A DNA stretch of 64,000 nucleotides from Micromonospora zamorensis (GCF_900090275.1 NZ_LT607755.1:682001-746000), one strand, 5' to 3'; positions 1 to 8,959 are shown, counted from the stretch's first letter. Notes: a model not told the origin generated them from the letters alone. Numbers and translations are program-made.

Positions 1-1151
1 GCCTGCACGTCCGCCCACATCGAGCGCAGCGCGGTCATCGGCGACGTGTCGTCCCCGCCGACCAGCGACGCGGAGCCGGGCAGCAGGTGGATGGTCGAGC
101 CGAACGGGCTCGGCGCGTCGGCCGGCAGGCAGGAGAACCGGGGCAGCCCGGTGAGCGCCAGGTTGAGCTTGAGGGTGGTGCCGGGGCGGCGGACCGCCGC
201 CATCCGTTCGCCGAGCGGCGCCGGGAGCGCGCCGTCGGGCAGCAGGTCCATCAACCGGTACGGGTCACACGCGCCGAGCACCACCTTGGCGGCGACCTGT
301 CGGCCGTCGGCCAGCACCACTCCGCTGGCCGCGCCGCCGTCGAGGGTCACCGCACTCACCGGCGTACCGGTCAGGATTGTCGCCCCGGCGGCGCGGGCGG
401 CCTCGGCGAACGTCCGTGAGACAGTGCCCATCCCACCCTCGGCGATCATCCAGGTGCCGCCGGACCCGGGCAGCCGGCACATGTTGTGCACGAGGAAGTT
501 GTGGCCCGTGCCGGGGTCGTCCGGGCCGGCGTTGAGGCCGGACAGCCCGTCGGTGACCGCGTACATGCTGACCAGCAGCTCGGAGCGGAACTCGAACCGG
601 GCCAGGTAGTCGGCCACCGAGCCCTGCACGAGGTCGACGAAGACCTGCCGCAGCGCCGGTCGCACGTGCCGCTCCGCGGTCTCCTGGACGCTCAGTGGCT
701 CGGCCAGCCAGGCCGGGGCGAGATCCTCGCGCAGCGCGGCCAGTTCGGCCTGCATGGCGTCGTCGGCGGCCACGTCGGCGGGGGAGAAGAACTCCGCGAG
801 CTGCGCCCGGGTGGCTGCGGTGTCGCTTCCGAAGAGCAGGTACGGCGAGCCGAGGCCACCCGGCGTGGGCAGGAAGTAGTGCGGGTCGCGGCGCAGCACC
901 GGGATCCGGACGTCGAGCGTGGCGAGCAGTTCCGGTGGCATCAACCCGAGCAGGTACGAGCCGGTGGAGTGCCGCAGCCCTGGCACCTTCGGGAACGGGT
1001 TCTCGGTGCGGGTCGCGCCGCCGATCACGTCGGCCGCCTCCAGCACCAGGACGTCCAGGCCGGCGCGGGCCAGCAGGACTGCGGAGACCAGGCCGTTGTG
1101 CCCGGCACCGACGATCACGACGTCGGCGCGGGCCGGAATCTCACTGCTCAT
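1..1151 (-). CDS. FAD-dependent oxidoreductase, phytoene-desaturase-like (3' end outside window)
   Basis: Reading leftward from ATG at 1151 the protein begins MSSEIPARADVVIVGAGHNG and continues open to the window edge (about 383 residues seen). The N-terminal GxGxxG dinucleotide fold (VIVGAGHNGL) and the following acidic strand end (VLVLEAADVIGG) are the FAD-binding signature of the amine-oxidase/phytoene-desaturase superfamily, and a GGTWMIAEGGMGTVSRTF stretch near residue 250 is typical of its members. The closest fit by memory is the NAD(P)/FAD oxidoreductase family related to human PYROXD2. There is no neighbouring carotenoid gene in view, so the substrate is unknown. The start sits 11 bp downstream of the stop of the co-directional YihY gene, suggesting an operon. 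The C-terminus lies outside the window. Confidence 0.85.
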   Translation of the reverse strand, partial: MSSEIPARADVVIVGAGHNGLVSAVLLARAGLDVLVLEAADVIGGATRTENPFPKVPGLRHSTGSYLLGLMPPELLATLDVRIPVLRRDPHYFLPTPGGLGSPYLLFGSDTAATRAQLAEFFSPADVAADDAMQAELAALREDLAPAWLAEPLSVQETAERHVRPALRQVFVDLVQGSVADYLARFEFRSELLVSMYAVTDGLSGLNAGPDDPGTGHNFLVHNMCRLPGSGGTWMIAEGGMGTVSRTFAEAARAAGATILTGTPVSAVTLDGGAASGVVLADGRQVAAKVVLGACDPYRLMDLLPDGALPAPLGERMAAVRRPGTTLKLNLALTGLPRFSCLPADAPSPFGSTIHLLPGSASLVGGDDTSPMTALRSMWADVQ

Positions 1152-1162
1152 GCCGCCGCAGC

Positions 1163-2002
1163 CTAGTCCGTGGAGCCGGTGCGCTGGGCGCGCCAGCGGG
1201 AGAGGGTCAGGGTGGCGGAGTAACCGGCCAGGACGATCACGTGGAACATGTAGAGCCATAGGAGCACGGCCACGCCGGCGCCGATCTCGTCGAAGCCACC
1301 GAACGGCACTCCCAGGTCCAGGGGGAGCGAGGCGAAGAGCACGAAGCCGTGCAGGAAGCCGGAGAGGTTCGCCGCGGTGAACGATCCGATCCCGAGCGTG
1401 GAGAGCCAGTCCGGGGAGGCCGACCCGACGACCCGGAACACCCACACCAGCACCGGCGTGAGCACCAGCCAGACCGCCAGGAACGACAGCACCACGCCCA
1501 GCGCGCCGACCCAGCCGCCCTGACGGACGAGACGGGTGGTGAGCGGGAGTGCCAGCAGGATCGACAGCAGCAGCGCGGGGGCCGGCGCGAGCAGCGGTAG
1601 CAGGAGGATCCGACCCCGCCAGCCGACCAGGTGCTCGTCGGAACGGGGTGCCGCCACCGAGACGAACGCCCGGCGCAGCCCCTCGCCGTACAGGGACGCG
1701 GGAAGCAGCGAGGCCAGAGCCAGCAGCGGGGTCAACTCCACCCCGGCGTTGACCAACGCGTCCACCGCGCGGGGTGCGCCGATCGCGGTGGGCAGGGCTT
1801 CCACGGCGTACGAGGTGAGCCGGCGTACCCGGTCGGCTCCGGCGACCAGGGAGGTGAGCCAGATCGCCAACAGGGCGACCGGCACCACGGCGATCGCGCC
1901 GTAGAAGGTGATCGCGGCGGCGTGCAGTGACAGGTCCCGCCCACGTAGCGGGCGGAACGCGGCCCGGGTGATCCGCTTCGCCTGCTGCCATCCGCTGCCC
2001 AT
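1163..2002 (-). CDS. YihY/BrkB-family inner membrane protein
   Basis: A 279-residue integral membrane protein of the YihY (former RNase BN/BrkB) family. It has the family layout: a basic N-terminus, a first helix (HAAAITFYGAIAVVPVALLA), a central cytoplasmic stretch and four or more further hydrophobic helices, ending in a basic tail. The family's molecular role is not settled; the old RNase BN assignment is known to be wrong. The start is the ATG at 2002 because the run AGGGAAAGG lies 7 nt upstream of it; an upstream in-frame start at 2035 has no such site. The gene runs head to head with the GNAT gene at 2054 and probably shares a transcript with the downstream FAD oxidoreductase. Confidence 0.85.
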   Translation of the reverse strand: MGSGWQQAKRITRAAFRPLRGRDLSLHAAAITFYGAIAVVPVALLAIWLTSLVAGADRVRRLTSYAVEALPTAIGAPRAVDALVNAGVELTPLLALASLLPASLYGEGLRRAFVSVAAPRSDEHLVGWRGRILLLPLLAPAPALLLSILLALPLTTRLVRQGGWVGALGVVLSFLAVWLVLTPVLVWVFRVVGSASPDWLSTLGIGSFTAANLSGFLHGFVLFASLPLDLGVPFGGFDEIGAGVAVLLWLYMFHVIVLAGYSATLTLSRWRAQRTGSTD

Positions 2003-2053
2003 CGTGATGCCTTTCCCTGTCGTCGGGGCCGCCACTCCTTAAGATCGCGGGTC

Positions 2054-2605
2054 ATGACTGTTGTCACCACCGAACGCCTCATCCTGCGCGATTGGACCGA
2101 CGATCCGGCTGATCTGGCCCGGATCTACGACATCTATTCCCGCCCCGAGATCACCCGCTGGTTGGGCGCGGCACCGGGTCTGCCGCTGACCGACCCGAGC
2201 GAGGCCATCGATCGGCTGCGCATCTGGCAGAACCGGCACGCCGCCGACGGAGGCCGGTACGGCACCTGGGCGATGGAGGTACGCGAGACCGGGCTGGTGG
2301 CGGGCACAGTGTTGCTCAAGCGGCTGCCGGGGAACCCGGAGACGCAGCTCACCGAGGACATCGAGACGGGCTGGCACCTGCATCCGGACTCTAGGGGTCA
2401 CGGCTACGCCACCGAGGCGGCCCGTGCCCTCATGGCGCGGGAGTTCGCGGCCGGCACCTCGGAGATCTACGCGGTCGTGTCGCCGGGCAACGAGCCGTCG
2501 ATGGCGGTCTGCCGGCGCCTCGGCATGGAGCACGTGGGCCGGCGCACCGAGTGGTACGGCGGTGAGGAGTTGGAGACCTTCGTCCGAGCGGCGCCGACTG
2601 CCTGA
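2054..2605 (+). CDS. GNAT-family N-acetyltransferase (RimJ/RimL-like)
   Basis: A 183-residue acetyltransferase of the Acetyltransf_3 type. It opens with the family-typical TTERLILRDWTDDPADL, and the acetyl-CoA pyrophosphate loop is seen as SRGHGYATEAARALM (residues about 115-129), followed by the late beta-bulge region SVCRRLGMEHVGRR-like (here AVCRRLGMEHVGRRTEWY). Such enzymes acetylate small amines, antibiotics or ribosomal protein N-termini; nothing here fixes the substrate. There is no Shine-Dalgarno sequence, but TAAGAT ends 8 nt before the ATG, so the mRNA may be leaderless. It is monocistronic, followed by a hairpin at 2658-2693. Confidence 0.85.
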   Translation: MTVVTTERLILRDWTDDPADLARIYDIYSRPEITRWLGAAPGLPLTDPSEAIDRLRIWQNRHAADGGRYGTWAMEVRETGLVAGTVLLKRLPGNPETQLTEDIETGWHLHPDSRGHGYATEAARALMAREFAAGTSEIYAVVSPGNEPSMAVCRRLGMEHVGRRTEWYGGEELETFVRAAPTA

Positions 2606-2657
2606 ACACCCGGGCACCTCCGTGCCCGTGCCGTGAGCCCAACGCGTTGCGAACCCT

Positions 2658-2693
2658 GATGCCGGTGAGTCGTTCTGACGACTCGCCGGCATC
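2658..2693 (+). terminator. Hairpin terminator candidate after the GNAT gene
   Basis: A 16-bp nearly perfect inverted repeat (GATGCCGG...CCGGCATC, with one G-T pair) closes on a loop of about 4 nt, 52 nt after the GNAT stop. No T-run follows, as is common for terminators in high-GC actinobacteria. Confidence 0.6.
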
Positions 2694-2781
2694 ACTGTTG
2701 TGCCGACGGGCGCCCGCCACAGCGAAGTGGCGACGGCCCGCAGGACGCGCATGCCCATAAATAGTCACGGTGGTCGAAGTG

Positions 2782-2810
2782 TTGACGCTCCCGTAGCACG
2801 TCAGTAACCT
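2782..2810 (+). promoter_or_regulatory. Candidate sigma-70-type promoter for the glucanase gene
   Basis: TTGACG (2782-2787) and TAACCT (2805-2810) are separated by exactly 17 bp. The inverted pair GTCAAA (2814-2819) / TTTGAC (2832-2837) follows immediately and could be an operator. This AT-richer stretch is unlike the rest of the window. Identified by eye only. Confidence 0.45.
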
Positions 2811-2875
2811 TTGGTCAAAGTTGCGCAAGATTTTGACAAAGACGTGCGTGATTTAGCGCATGTCCTCGGAAGATT

Positions 2876-2901
2876 CAACGGGCCCCCTGGGGGGCCCGTT
2901 G
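2876..2901 (+). promoter_or_regulatory. GC-rich hairpin in the leader of the glucanase gene
   Basis: A 26-nt palindrome with 12-bp arms (CAACGGGCCCCC / GGGGGCCCGTTG) and a 2-nt loop lies between the candidate promoter and the start codon at 2981. It could be an attenuator, an mRNA-stabilising structure or a protein-binding site. Confidence 0.45.
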
Positions 2902-2980
2902 ATGGTCGTCCCACCGCCGCACCCCCACCCCCCGTGGTCAAGCCGCCGCGGCAGCCGTCCCCCCGACGACAAGGACAGTG

Positions 2981-5900
2981 ATGAGACGAACGAATCTGTT
3001 CAGGATGGTGGCGGCGACAGCCGCGGCCACGCTGATCGCCACGGCAGGGGCCACCGCCCTCGCGAACCCCGCCAGTGCCGCCCGCCCCGCCGACACGGCG
3101 GCCGCGCCGAGCGCCGGCTTCGCCGCGGCGGCCACCAACCTCGCGCAGGGCCGACCCACCCAGGAGAGCGGCCACGCCGACGTCTACGACTCGTCGAAGG
3201 TCGTCGACGGCAACGCGGGCAGCTACTGGGAGAGCGTCAACAACTCCTTCCCGGAGTGGGTCCAGGTCGATCTCGGCTCATCGCAGAGCGTCAACCAGGT
3301 CGTACTGAAACTGCCGACCTCCGGTTGGGGCACCCGGACGCAGACGTTGAGCGTGCAGGGCAGCGTCAACGGTTCGTCGTTCACCGACCTGGTCGGGTCC
3401 CAGACGTACACCTTCAACCCGGCTAGCGGCAGCACGGTCACCATCAACTTCGGTCAGACCTCCACCCGCTACGTGCGGATCACCATCACCGCCAACAGCG
3501 CCTGGCCGGCCGGGCAGCTCTCCGAGCTGGAGGTGTACGGCAGCGGCGGCACCACCCCGGACACCACCGCGCCGAGCGTCCCCGGCAACCTCTCGTACAC
3601 CCAGTCGGGCACCACCATCAGCCTCAACTGGGTGGCCTCGACCGACAACGCGGGTGGCAGCGGCATCGCCGGCTACGACGTCTACCGCAACGGCGCGTTC
3701 CTCCAGTCCATCGGGAACGTGACCACCTTCAACGACACCCAGCCGACGACGGCCACCGTGTCCTACCACGTCCGGGCGCGCGACGCCGCCAGCAACCTGT
3801 CCGGCAACAGCAACACCGTCACCCGGACCGGCAGCAACCCGCCCGCCTGCACCAACGTGGCGCAGGGCAAGAGCATGACGGCGAGCGGCTCCACCTTCAG
3901 CTTCACCCCGGACAAGGCCAACGACGGGCAGCTCACCACCTACTGGGAGGGCGCGGCGAGCTACCCGCAGAACCTGACCGTCGCGCTGGGTGCCAACCAC
4001 ACCATCTCCGGCGTCACCGTCAAGCTCAACCCGGACCCGGCCTGGGGCACCCGTACCCAGACCATCCAGGTCCTCGGCCGCGACCAGGCCTCGTCCTCGT
4101 ACACCAGTCTGGTGTCGGCGGCGACCTACCAGTTCGTCCAGGGCACCAACGTGGTGAGCATCCCGGTCACCGCGACCACCGCGGACGTGCAGTTGCGGTT
4201 CACCGGCAACACCGGCGCCCCGTCCGGCCAGGTGGCCGAGTTCGAGGTGTGCGGCACGCCGGCGCCCAACCCGGACCTGGTCGTCAGCTCGGTGACCTGG
4301 TCGCCGACCTCGCCCAGCGAGGTCTCCCCGGTCACGCTCTCGGCCGTGGTGCGCAACATCGGCTCCGCCGCCGCCGCGGCGACCACTGTGAACTTCAGCC
4401 TGGCCGGCGCCGTCGCCGGCAGCGCCACGGTGGGCGCGCTCGCCGCGGGCGGCTCGACCACCGTGTCGTTCAACGCCGGCACCCGGCCGATGGGCAGCTA
4501 CGCCGTCTCGGCGGTGGTCGACCCGACGAACACGATCGTCGAGCAGAACAACGGCAACAACAGCTTCACGGCGGCGTCGCCGCTGGTGGTCGCGCAGGCG
4601 CCCGGCCCGGACCTGCAGGTGCTCAGCATCGCCTCGAACCCGCCGAACCCGGCGGTCGGCGCGTCCGTCACCTTCACCGTGGCGGTCCGCAACCGTGGCA
4701 CCACCGCGACCGGCGCGACCACTGTCACCCGGTTGGTGGTGGGCAGCACCACGCTCAACACCAGCACCGCCTCGATCGCGGCCGGCGCGACGGTCAACGT
4801 GGCCGTCACCGGCAGTTGGACCGCCACCAGCGGAGGTGCCACCATCACGGCCACCGCCGACGCGACCAATGCGGTGACCGAGACCAACGAGACCAACAAC
4901 GGGTTCAGCCAGTCGATCGTGGTCGGGCGCGGCGCAGCCGTCCCGTACGTCTCGTACGAGGCCGAGGCCGCTCGCTACCAGGGCACGCTGCTGGAGCCCG
5001 ACGCGCTGCGTACCTTCGGCCACACCAACTTCGCCAGCGAATCCTCCGGCCGCAGGTCGGTACGGCTCACCAGCACCGGACAGTTCGTCGAGTTCACCTC
5101 GGCCAACCAGGCCAACTCCATCGTGGTGCGTAACTCGATCCCGGACGCGCCCGGTGGTGGCGGCATCGAGGCGACCATCAGCCTCTACGTCAACGACGTC
5201 TTCTCCCGGAAGTTGACACTGTCGTCGCGGCACAGCTGGCTCTACGGCAACACCGACGGGCCGGAGGCGCTGACCAACACCCCGCAGGCCGACGCCCGAC
5301 GGCTCTTCGACGAGTCGAACGCACTGCTGGGGCAGTCGTACCCGGCCGGCACCCGGTTCAAGTTGCAGCGCGACTCGGGTGACACCGCCTCGTTCTACGT
5401 CATCGACATGATCGACCTGGAGCAGGTGGCACCGGCGGCGAGCCAGCCGGCCGGCTGCACCTCGATTACCTCGTACGGGGCGGTCCCGAACGATGGGCTC
5501 GACGACACCGCCGCCATCCAGCGCGCGGTGACCGACGACCAGAACGGCGTCATCAGCTGCGTATGGATCCCGGCCGGGCAGTGGCGGCAGGAGCAGAAGA
5601 TCCTGACCGACGACCCGCTGAACCGGGGCACGCACAACCAGGTCGGCATCAGCAACGTCACCATCCGGGGCGCCGGGATGTGGCACTCGCAGCTCTACAC
5701 GCTGACCGAGCCGCAGAACGTGGTGGGTGGCATCAACCACCCCCACGAGGGCAACTTCGGCTTCGACATCGACAAGAACACCCAGATCTCCGACATCGCC
5801 ATCTTCGGTTCCGGCCGGATCCGTGGCGGTGACGGCAACGCCGAGGGTGGCGTCGGTCTGAACGGTCGCTTCGGCACCGGCACCCGGATCAGCAACGTGT

Positions 5901-6673
5901 GGATCGAGCACGCCAACGTGGGTGTCTGGGTGGGTCGCGACTACGACAACATCCCCGACCTGTGGGGGCCGGCCGACGGGCTGGAGTTCACCGGCATGCG
6001 GATCCGCAACACGTACGCCGACGGCATCAACTTCAGCAACGGCACGCGCAACTCGCGGGTGTTCAACTCGTCGTTCCGCACCACCGGTGACGACGCGCTC
6101 GCGGTCTGGGCCAACCCGTACGTGAAGGACCGCAACGTCGACATCGCCCACGACAACCACTTCGTCAACAACACCATCCAGTTGCCCTGGCGGGCCAACG
6201 GCATCGCCATCTACGGCGGCTACGACAACTCCATCGAGAACAACCTGATCTACGACACGGCGAACTACCCGGGCATCATGCTGGCGACCGACCACGACCC
6301 GCTGCCGTTCTCCGGCACGACGCTGATCGCCAACAACGGGCTCTACCGCACCGGTGGCGCCTTCTGGAACGAGGACCAGGAGTTCGGGGCCATCACGCTC
6401 TTCCCCGCCACCAGGGACATCGTCGGCGTCACGATCCGCGACACCGACATCATCGACTCCACGTTCGACGGCATCCAGTTCAAGAACGGCGGCGGCAACA
6501 TGCCGAACGTCGCCATCACCAATGTGCGGATCGACAAGTCCAACAACGGCGCCGGCATCCTCGCGATGAGCGGCGCGCGCGGCAACGCCAACCTGACGAA
6601 CGTGACCATCACGAACTCGGCCGACGGCAACATCGTCATCCAGCCGGGCTCGCAGTTCGTCATCAACCCCTGA
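2981..6673 (+). CDS. Secreted multidomain glycoside hydrolase, GH87 alpha-1,3-glucanase (mutanase) type
   Basis: A 1230-residue exported enzyme predicted to cut alpha-1,3-glucan (fungal wall or mutan). Order of parts: Sec signal peptide (1 to about 36, ending ASA), discoidin/F5-8C carbohydrate-binding domain (about 51-187), fibronectin III (196-283), second discoidin domain (290-425), two CARDB domains (430-540, 542-648), a beta-sandwich (about 655-815) and a right-handed beta-helix (about 825-1230). In the helix, D1014 in ADGINF and the pair D1037-D1038 in TTGDDALAVW are 23 and 24 residues apart. From memory this is the spacing of the catalytic aspartates of the GH87 enzyme Agl-FH1 (D1067, D1090, D1091). 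The ATG at 2981 is preferred over the GTG at 2978 because AAGGA sits 5 nt upstream. The gene stands alone, followed by a strong hairpin. Confidence 0.85.
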   Translation: MRRTNLFRMVAATAAATLIATAGATALANPASAARPADTAAAPSAGFAAAATNLAQGRPTQESGHADVYDSSKVVDGNAGSYWESVNNSFPEWVQVDLGSSQSVNQVVLKLPTSGWGTRTQTLSVQGSVNGSSFTDLVGSQTYTFNPASGSTVTINFGQTSTRYVRITITANSAWPAGQLSELEVYGSGGTTPDTTAPSVPGNLSYTQSGTTISLNWVASTDNAGGSGIAGYDVYRNGAFLQSIGNVTTFNDTQPTTATVSYHVRARDAASNLSGNSNTVTRTGSNPPACTNVAQGKSMTASGSTFSFTPDKANDGQLTTYWEGAASYPQNLTVALGANHTISGVTVKLNPDPAWGTRTQTIQVLGRDQASSSYTSLVSAATYQFVQGTNVVSIPVTATTADVQLRFTGNTGAPSGQVAEFEVCGTPAPNPDLVVSSVTWSPTSPSEVSPVTLSAVVRNIGSAAAAATTVNFSLAGAVAGSATVGALAAGGSTTVSFNAGTRPMGSYAVSAVVDPTNTIVEQNNGNNSFTAASPLVVAQAPGPDLQVLSIASNPPNPAVGASVTFTVAVRNRGTTATGATTVTRLVVGSTTLNTSTASIAAGATVNVAVTGSWTATSGGATITATADATNAVTETNETNNGFSQSIVVGRGAAVPYVSYEAEAARYQGTLLEPDALRTFGHTNFASESSGRRSVRLTSTGQFVEFTSANQANSIVVRNSIPDAPGGGGIEATISLYVNDVFSRKLTLSSRHSWLYGNTDGPEALTNTPQADARRLFDESNALLGQSYPAGTRFKLQRDSGDTASFYVIDMIDLEQVAPAASQPAGCTSITSYGAVPNDGLDDTAAIQRAVTDDQNGVISCVWIPAGQWRQEQKILTDDPLNRGTHNQVGISNVTIRGAGMWHSQLYTLTEPQNVVGGINHPHEGNFGFDIDKNTQISDIAIFGSGRIRGGDGNAEGGVGLNGRFGTGTRISNVWIEHANVGVWVGRDYDNIPDLWGPADGLEFTGMRIRNTYADGINFSNGTRNSRVFNSSFRTTGDDALAVWANPYVKDRNVDIAHDNHFVNNTIQLPWRANGIAIYGGYDNSIENNLIYDTANYPGIMLATDHDPLPFSGTTLIANNGLYRTGGAFWNEDQEFGAITLFPATRDIVGVTIRDTDIIDSTFDGIQFKNGGGNMPNVAITNVRIDKSNNGAGILAMSGARGNANLTNVTITNSADGNIVIQPGSQFVINP

Positions 6674-6689
6674 TCAACACGTTTTCCAG

Positions 6690-6728
6690 GAAGTCGGGGT
6701 GTCCGCAGTACGCGGACACCCCGACTTC
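6690..6728 (+). terminator. Strong hairpin terminator after the glucanase gene
   Basis: Arms of 17 bp (6690-6706 and 6712-6728) pair perfectly around a 5-nt loop, 16 nt after the stop. The right arm and following bases (6712-6747) resemble the palindromic element at 17972-18007 (29 of 36 identical), so the terminator may derive from a dispersed repeat. Confidence 0.75.
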
Positions 6729-6828
6729 CGTAAGCCCGAGTCGACCAAGCCTGTGCGTCGCGGAGACACCGCCGCAGTGCCGGCAACGCCACGGCCGCGG
6801 CGGCCAGGTCGACGCGGGCCGGCCCCGA

Positions 6829-7272
6829 TCAGGCGGTCGGCACCGGCGCCAGGGCTGCCGCGAGCTCCTCGGCGTTCTTCTTGTCCACCCGCGGGAAGGT
6901 CAGGCTGACGCCGTCCCCCGTACCGCCGAAGGCGAGGCGGAGCAGGCTCACAAGGCCCATCTTCGCCTCGGCGAGCTCGACGTGTTCCCGGGGCACCTCG
7001 CCGAGAACACCGGTGCCGGGCCCGCCGAGGAAGGTCTGCGGCAGAAAGATCAGCCGCTGGTCGGTGAGCACGACGAACTGCTTCTTGGTCCGCGCCAGCG
7101 CGGCACCCGTCGCACCGGCAGCAGCCTGGATCAGCCCCTGAGCAACGGCCGTCCCGAGCCGACTGGCCGAGAAGCTTCCGACCATCGCCCGGGTCGCGGT
7201 GACCGGCCGTTCCCCCGGCTTCAGGATCGGCGCCACCCGCTCGAACGCGCGGGCCTGGAGTTTCTGGTTCAT
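6829..7272 (-). CDS. Conserved hypothetical protein, possible PH-like fold
   Basis: A 147-residue soluble protein of unknown function. The central sequence (KKQFVVLTDQRLIFLPQ, then a strand-rich half ending LTFPRVDKKNAEELAAAL) has the look of small bacterial PH-like domains, in which the phrase 'vvLTdqRLi' is characteristic; this is a guess from pattern. The start is the ATG at 7272 because GGGGGAA lies 6-12 nt upstream; the longer open frame to 7419 has no support. It converges with the glucanase gene. Confidence 0.65.
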   Translation of the reverse strand: MNQKLQARAFERVAPILKPGERPVTATRAMVGSFSASRLGTAVAQGLIQAAAGATGAALARTKKQFVVLTDQRLIFLPQTFLGGPGTGVLGEVPREHVELAEAKMGLVSLLRLAFGGTGDGVSLTFPRVDKKNAEELAAALAPVPTA

Positions 7273-7499
7273 GGTGTTCCCCCGTCTGTGATCGTGATCG
7301 CCGCTGATGTTACGGAGCAGGCCACGGCGGGCTATCCGTCGATCAGACGCATGATCATGACGGTCGGACGGCAACGGGCCCCGAGCGAACCGCGTGTTGG
7401 CCAACTGCGCCTCCCGCACACCTCAGTCGTGGCCTTGCTACCCCGAACCAGCCCTTGCAGTTGTATGGGTGCAACGACTCTCCCGCCCAGAAGTGGGCC

Positions 7500-8491
7500 T
7501 TCGCTGCCACACCGAACCAGGCAACCCAACCTGGGCACGCTCGCCGCGTACGACAACTGGTGCCTCCAGCCGGCGGCTAACACCGCGGGCTCAGCCTTCG
7601 CCGTGCAGAGCTGCAACGGCTCCGCGGGCCAGCAGGTGGACGCCTGTCGACCGGGCAGCTCAAGCACCCCGCCTCCGGGCTGTGTGTCGCCGTCAAGGAC
7701 GCGGCGACCGCCGATGGCACGCCGATCGTGTTGGCGGCGTGCGCCACTGGGCCTGCCCAGCAGTGGGAGGCGCAGGACGAGGCCCGGCACATCTACGGGC
7801 CGGGCCGCAACCGTCTCCTGACGATCCAGCAGCGTCAGGCCACCCTGAACCTGGGTGAAGCGCAGCTGACCGTGCAGAGGGGCGGGTTGCAGGTCTCCGC
7901 CCCAGCGGTCCTATTCCACGCCGGGTGGCGCCGTGGTGCGCTACGCGAACAACGCTGTTGCCAACTCCTACCTGCTGGCCCTCGCAGGCGATCACCAGGG
8001 CAGCACGTACGCCGAGATCGGCATGTACGACACGGCGATGCCCGTGCGAATCCGGAAGCAGGATCCGTTCGGCAACCAGCGGGGCCTGCGCCCCTCGGCG
8101 TCAACATGCAGAACAACACCGGATTCCTCGGTGCGGTCCGCGATGACGCCTCGGGTTACACCCCGCTCGGCGCCCGCCTGTACGACCCGGCCGTGGGACG
8201 GTTCCTGTGCGCCGACCCGGTCCTGGACCTGGCCGACCCGGCACAGTCCAACGGGTACGCGTACGCCCACAACAACCCGGTGACCCACTCGGACCCGACG
8301 GGTCTGTCGGTGTGGATGAGAACAAGGCATCGTTTGTCGCAGCACTTGCAGGCGGAAGCACGCCGGAACAGGCTGCATGGATGACCTGGACCGGAAAAAT
8401 GGCTCAAAGGCATGGCTTCACGAAGCCGTTGCATGTAGACCAAGAGGTATCTGGCGGGGCGCCCGTTCGGCTACAGTTCGGCAGGCCGTGA
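7500..8491 (+). pseudogene. Rhs/YD-repeat toxin C-terminal remnant with ricin-B lectin domain, frameshifted
   Basis: Homology runs through three frames and cannot be read as one protein. First a ricin-B lectin piece (AAYDNWCLQPAANTAGSAF, then after a shift SGLCVAVKDAATADGTPIVL and GPAQQWE). Next the Rhs stem (GDHQGSTYAEIGMYDTA, KQDPFGNQRG) in a second frame. Then the Rhs core (LGARLYDPAVGRFLCADPVL, NGYAYAHNNPVTHSDPTGLS) back in the earlier frame. Finally, after another shift, a unique tip beginning DENKASFVAALAGGSTPEQA and ending APVRLQFGRP at 8491. At least four frameshifts are needed. The 5' part, including secretion signals and most YD repeats, is missing. This is the 3' end of a polymorphic toxin gene in decay, although one or more shifts could be assembly errors. 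Confidence 0.8.
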
Positions 8492-8745
8492 TGTCTGTTG
8501 CGGGAGAGTGGCGTCATATGTTTCGCGCGTCGATCGATTCTGGTGGCGGCCTAGTTGATATTGCTCGCATAATCAGGCTTCATGGAGAGCCTGGTCAGTA
8601 CATTCAGGCGGCAGCAGCACTGCGGCAAGAGTTTGGATTCAAGATTGTTGAAGCCTTGGCTGTTGTGGGTTGGGCTGAGGGGAACGACGACAGCGAAGCA
8701 TCTCTGTTAGAAATGTGCCGTAAGATACGAACCGGAATAAGATAG
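8491..8745 (+). CDS. Small protein coupled to the Rhs toxin tip, candidate immunity protein
   Basis: An 84-residue protein starting MSVAGEWRHMFRASID. Its ATG overlaps the stop of the Rhs tip (TGATG at 8489-8493), the arrangement of toxin-immunity pairs. It is predicted alpha-helical, acidic toward the C-terminus, and has no family I recognise. Base use is unlike the neighbours: several ATA, CTA and GTT codons and one TTA leucine codon at 8707, which is rare in such genomes and in Streptomyces needs the bldA tRNA. The immunity role is inferred from position only. Confidence 0.6.
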   Translation: MSVAGEWRHMFRASIDSGGGLVDIARIIRLHGEPGQYIQAAAALRQEFGFKIVEALAVVGWAEGNDDSEASLLEMCRKIRTGIR

Positions 8746-8959
8746 CTCCATTAACCCGGGTGACGTGCTCGGCGTAGCGTCTCCTGACGCTGAACCTCCC
8801 CTTTCGGTGAGCCAAGTAGAGACTGCTACCGCTCAGCGCTTGGCAACGCACGGAGGGTTGTCCTTGCGGACGCCGGACTGGGTGTGCGACGACGCACAGC
8901 TGAGGCTGCGGTGGCTAGGCTGAGCTGAGCAGAATGTCCCGCTGAGGGGGTGAGCCCGG

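Noticed and set aside
3278..6295. Very long open frame of about 1005 codons on the minus strand opposite the glucanase gene
   Set aside because: It is a mirror of the GC-rich third-position bias of the real gene; it has no motifs, only Val/Gly/Arg/Asp repeats.
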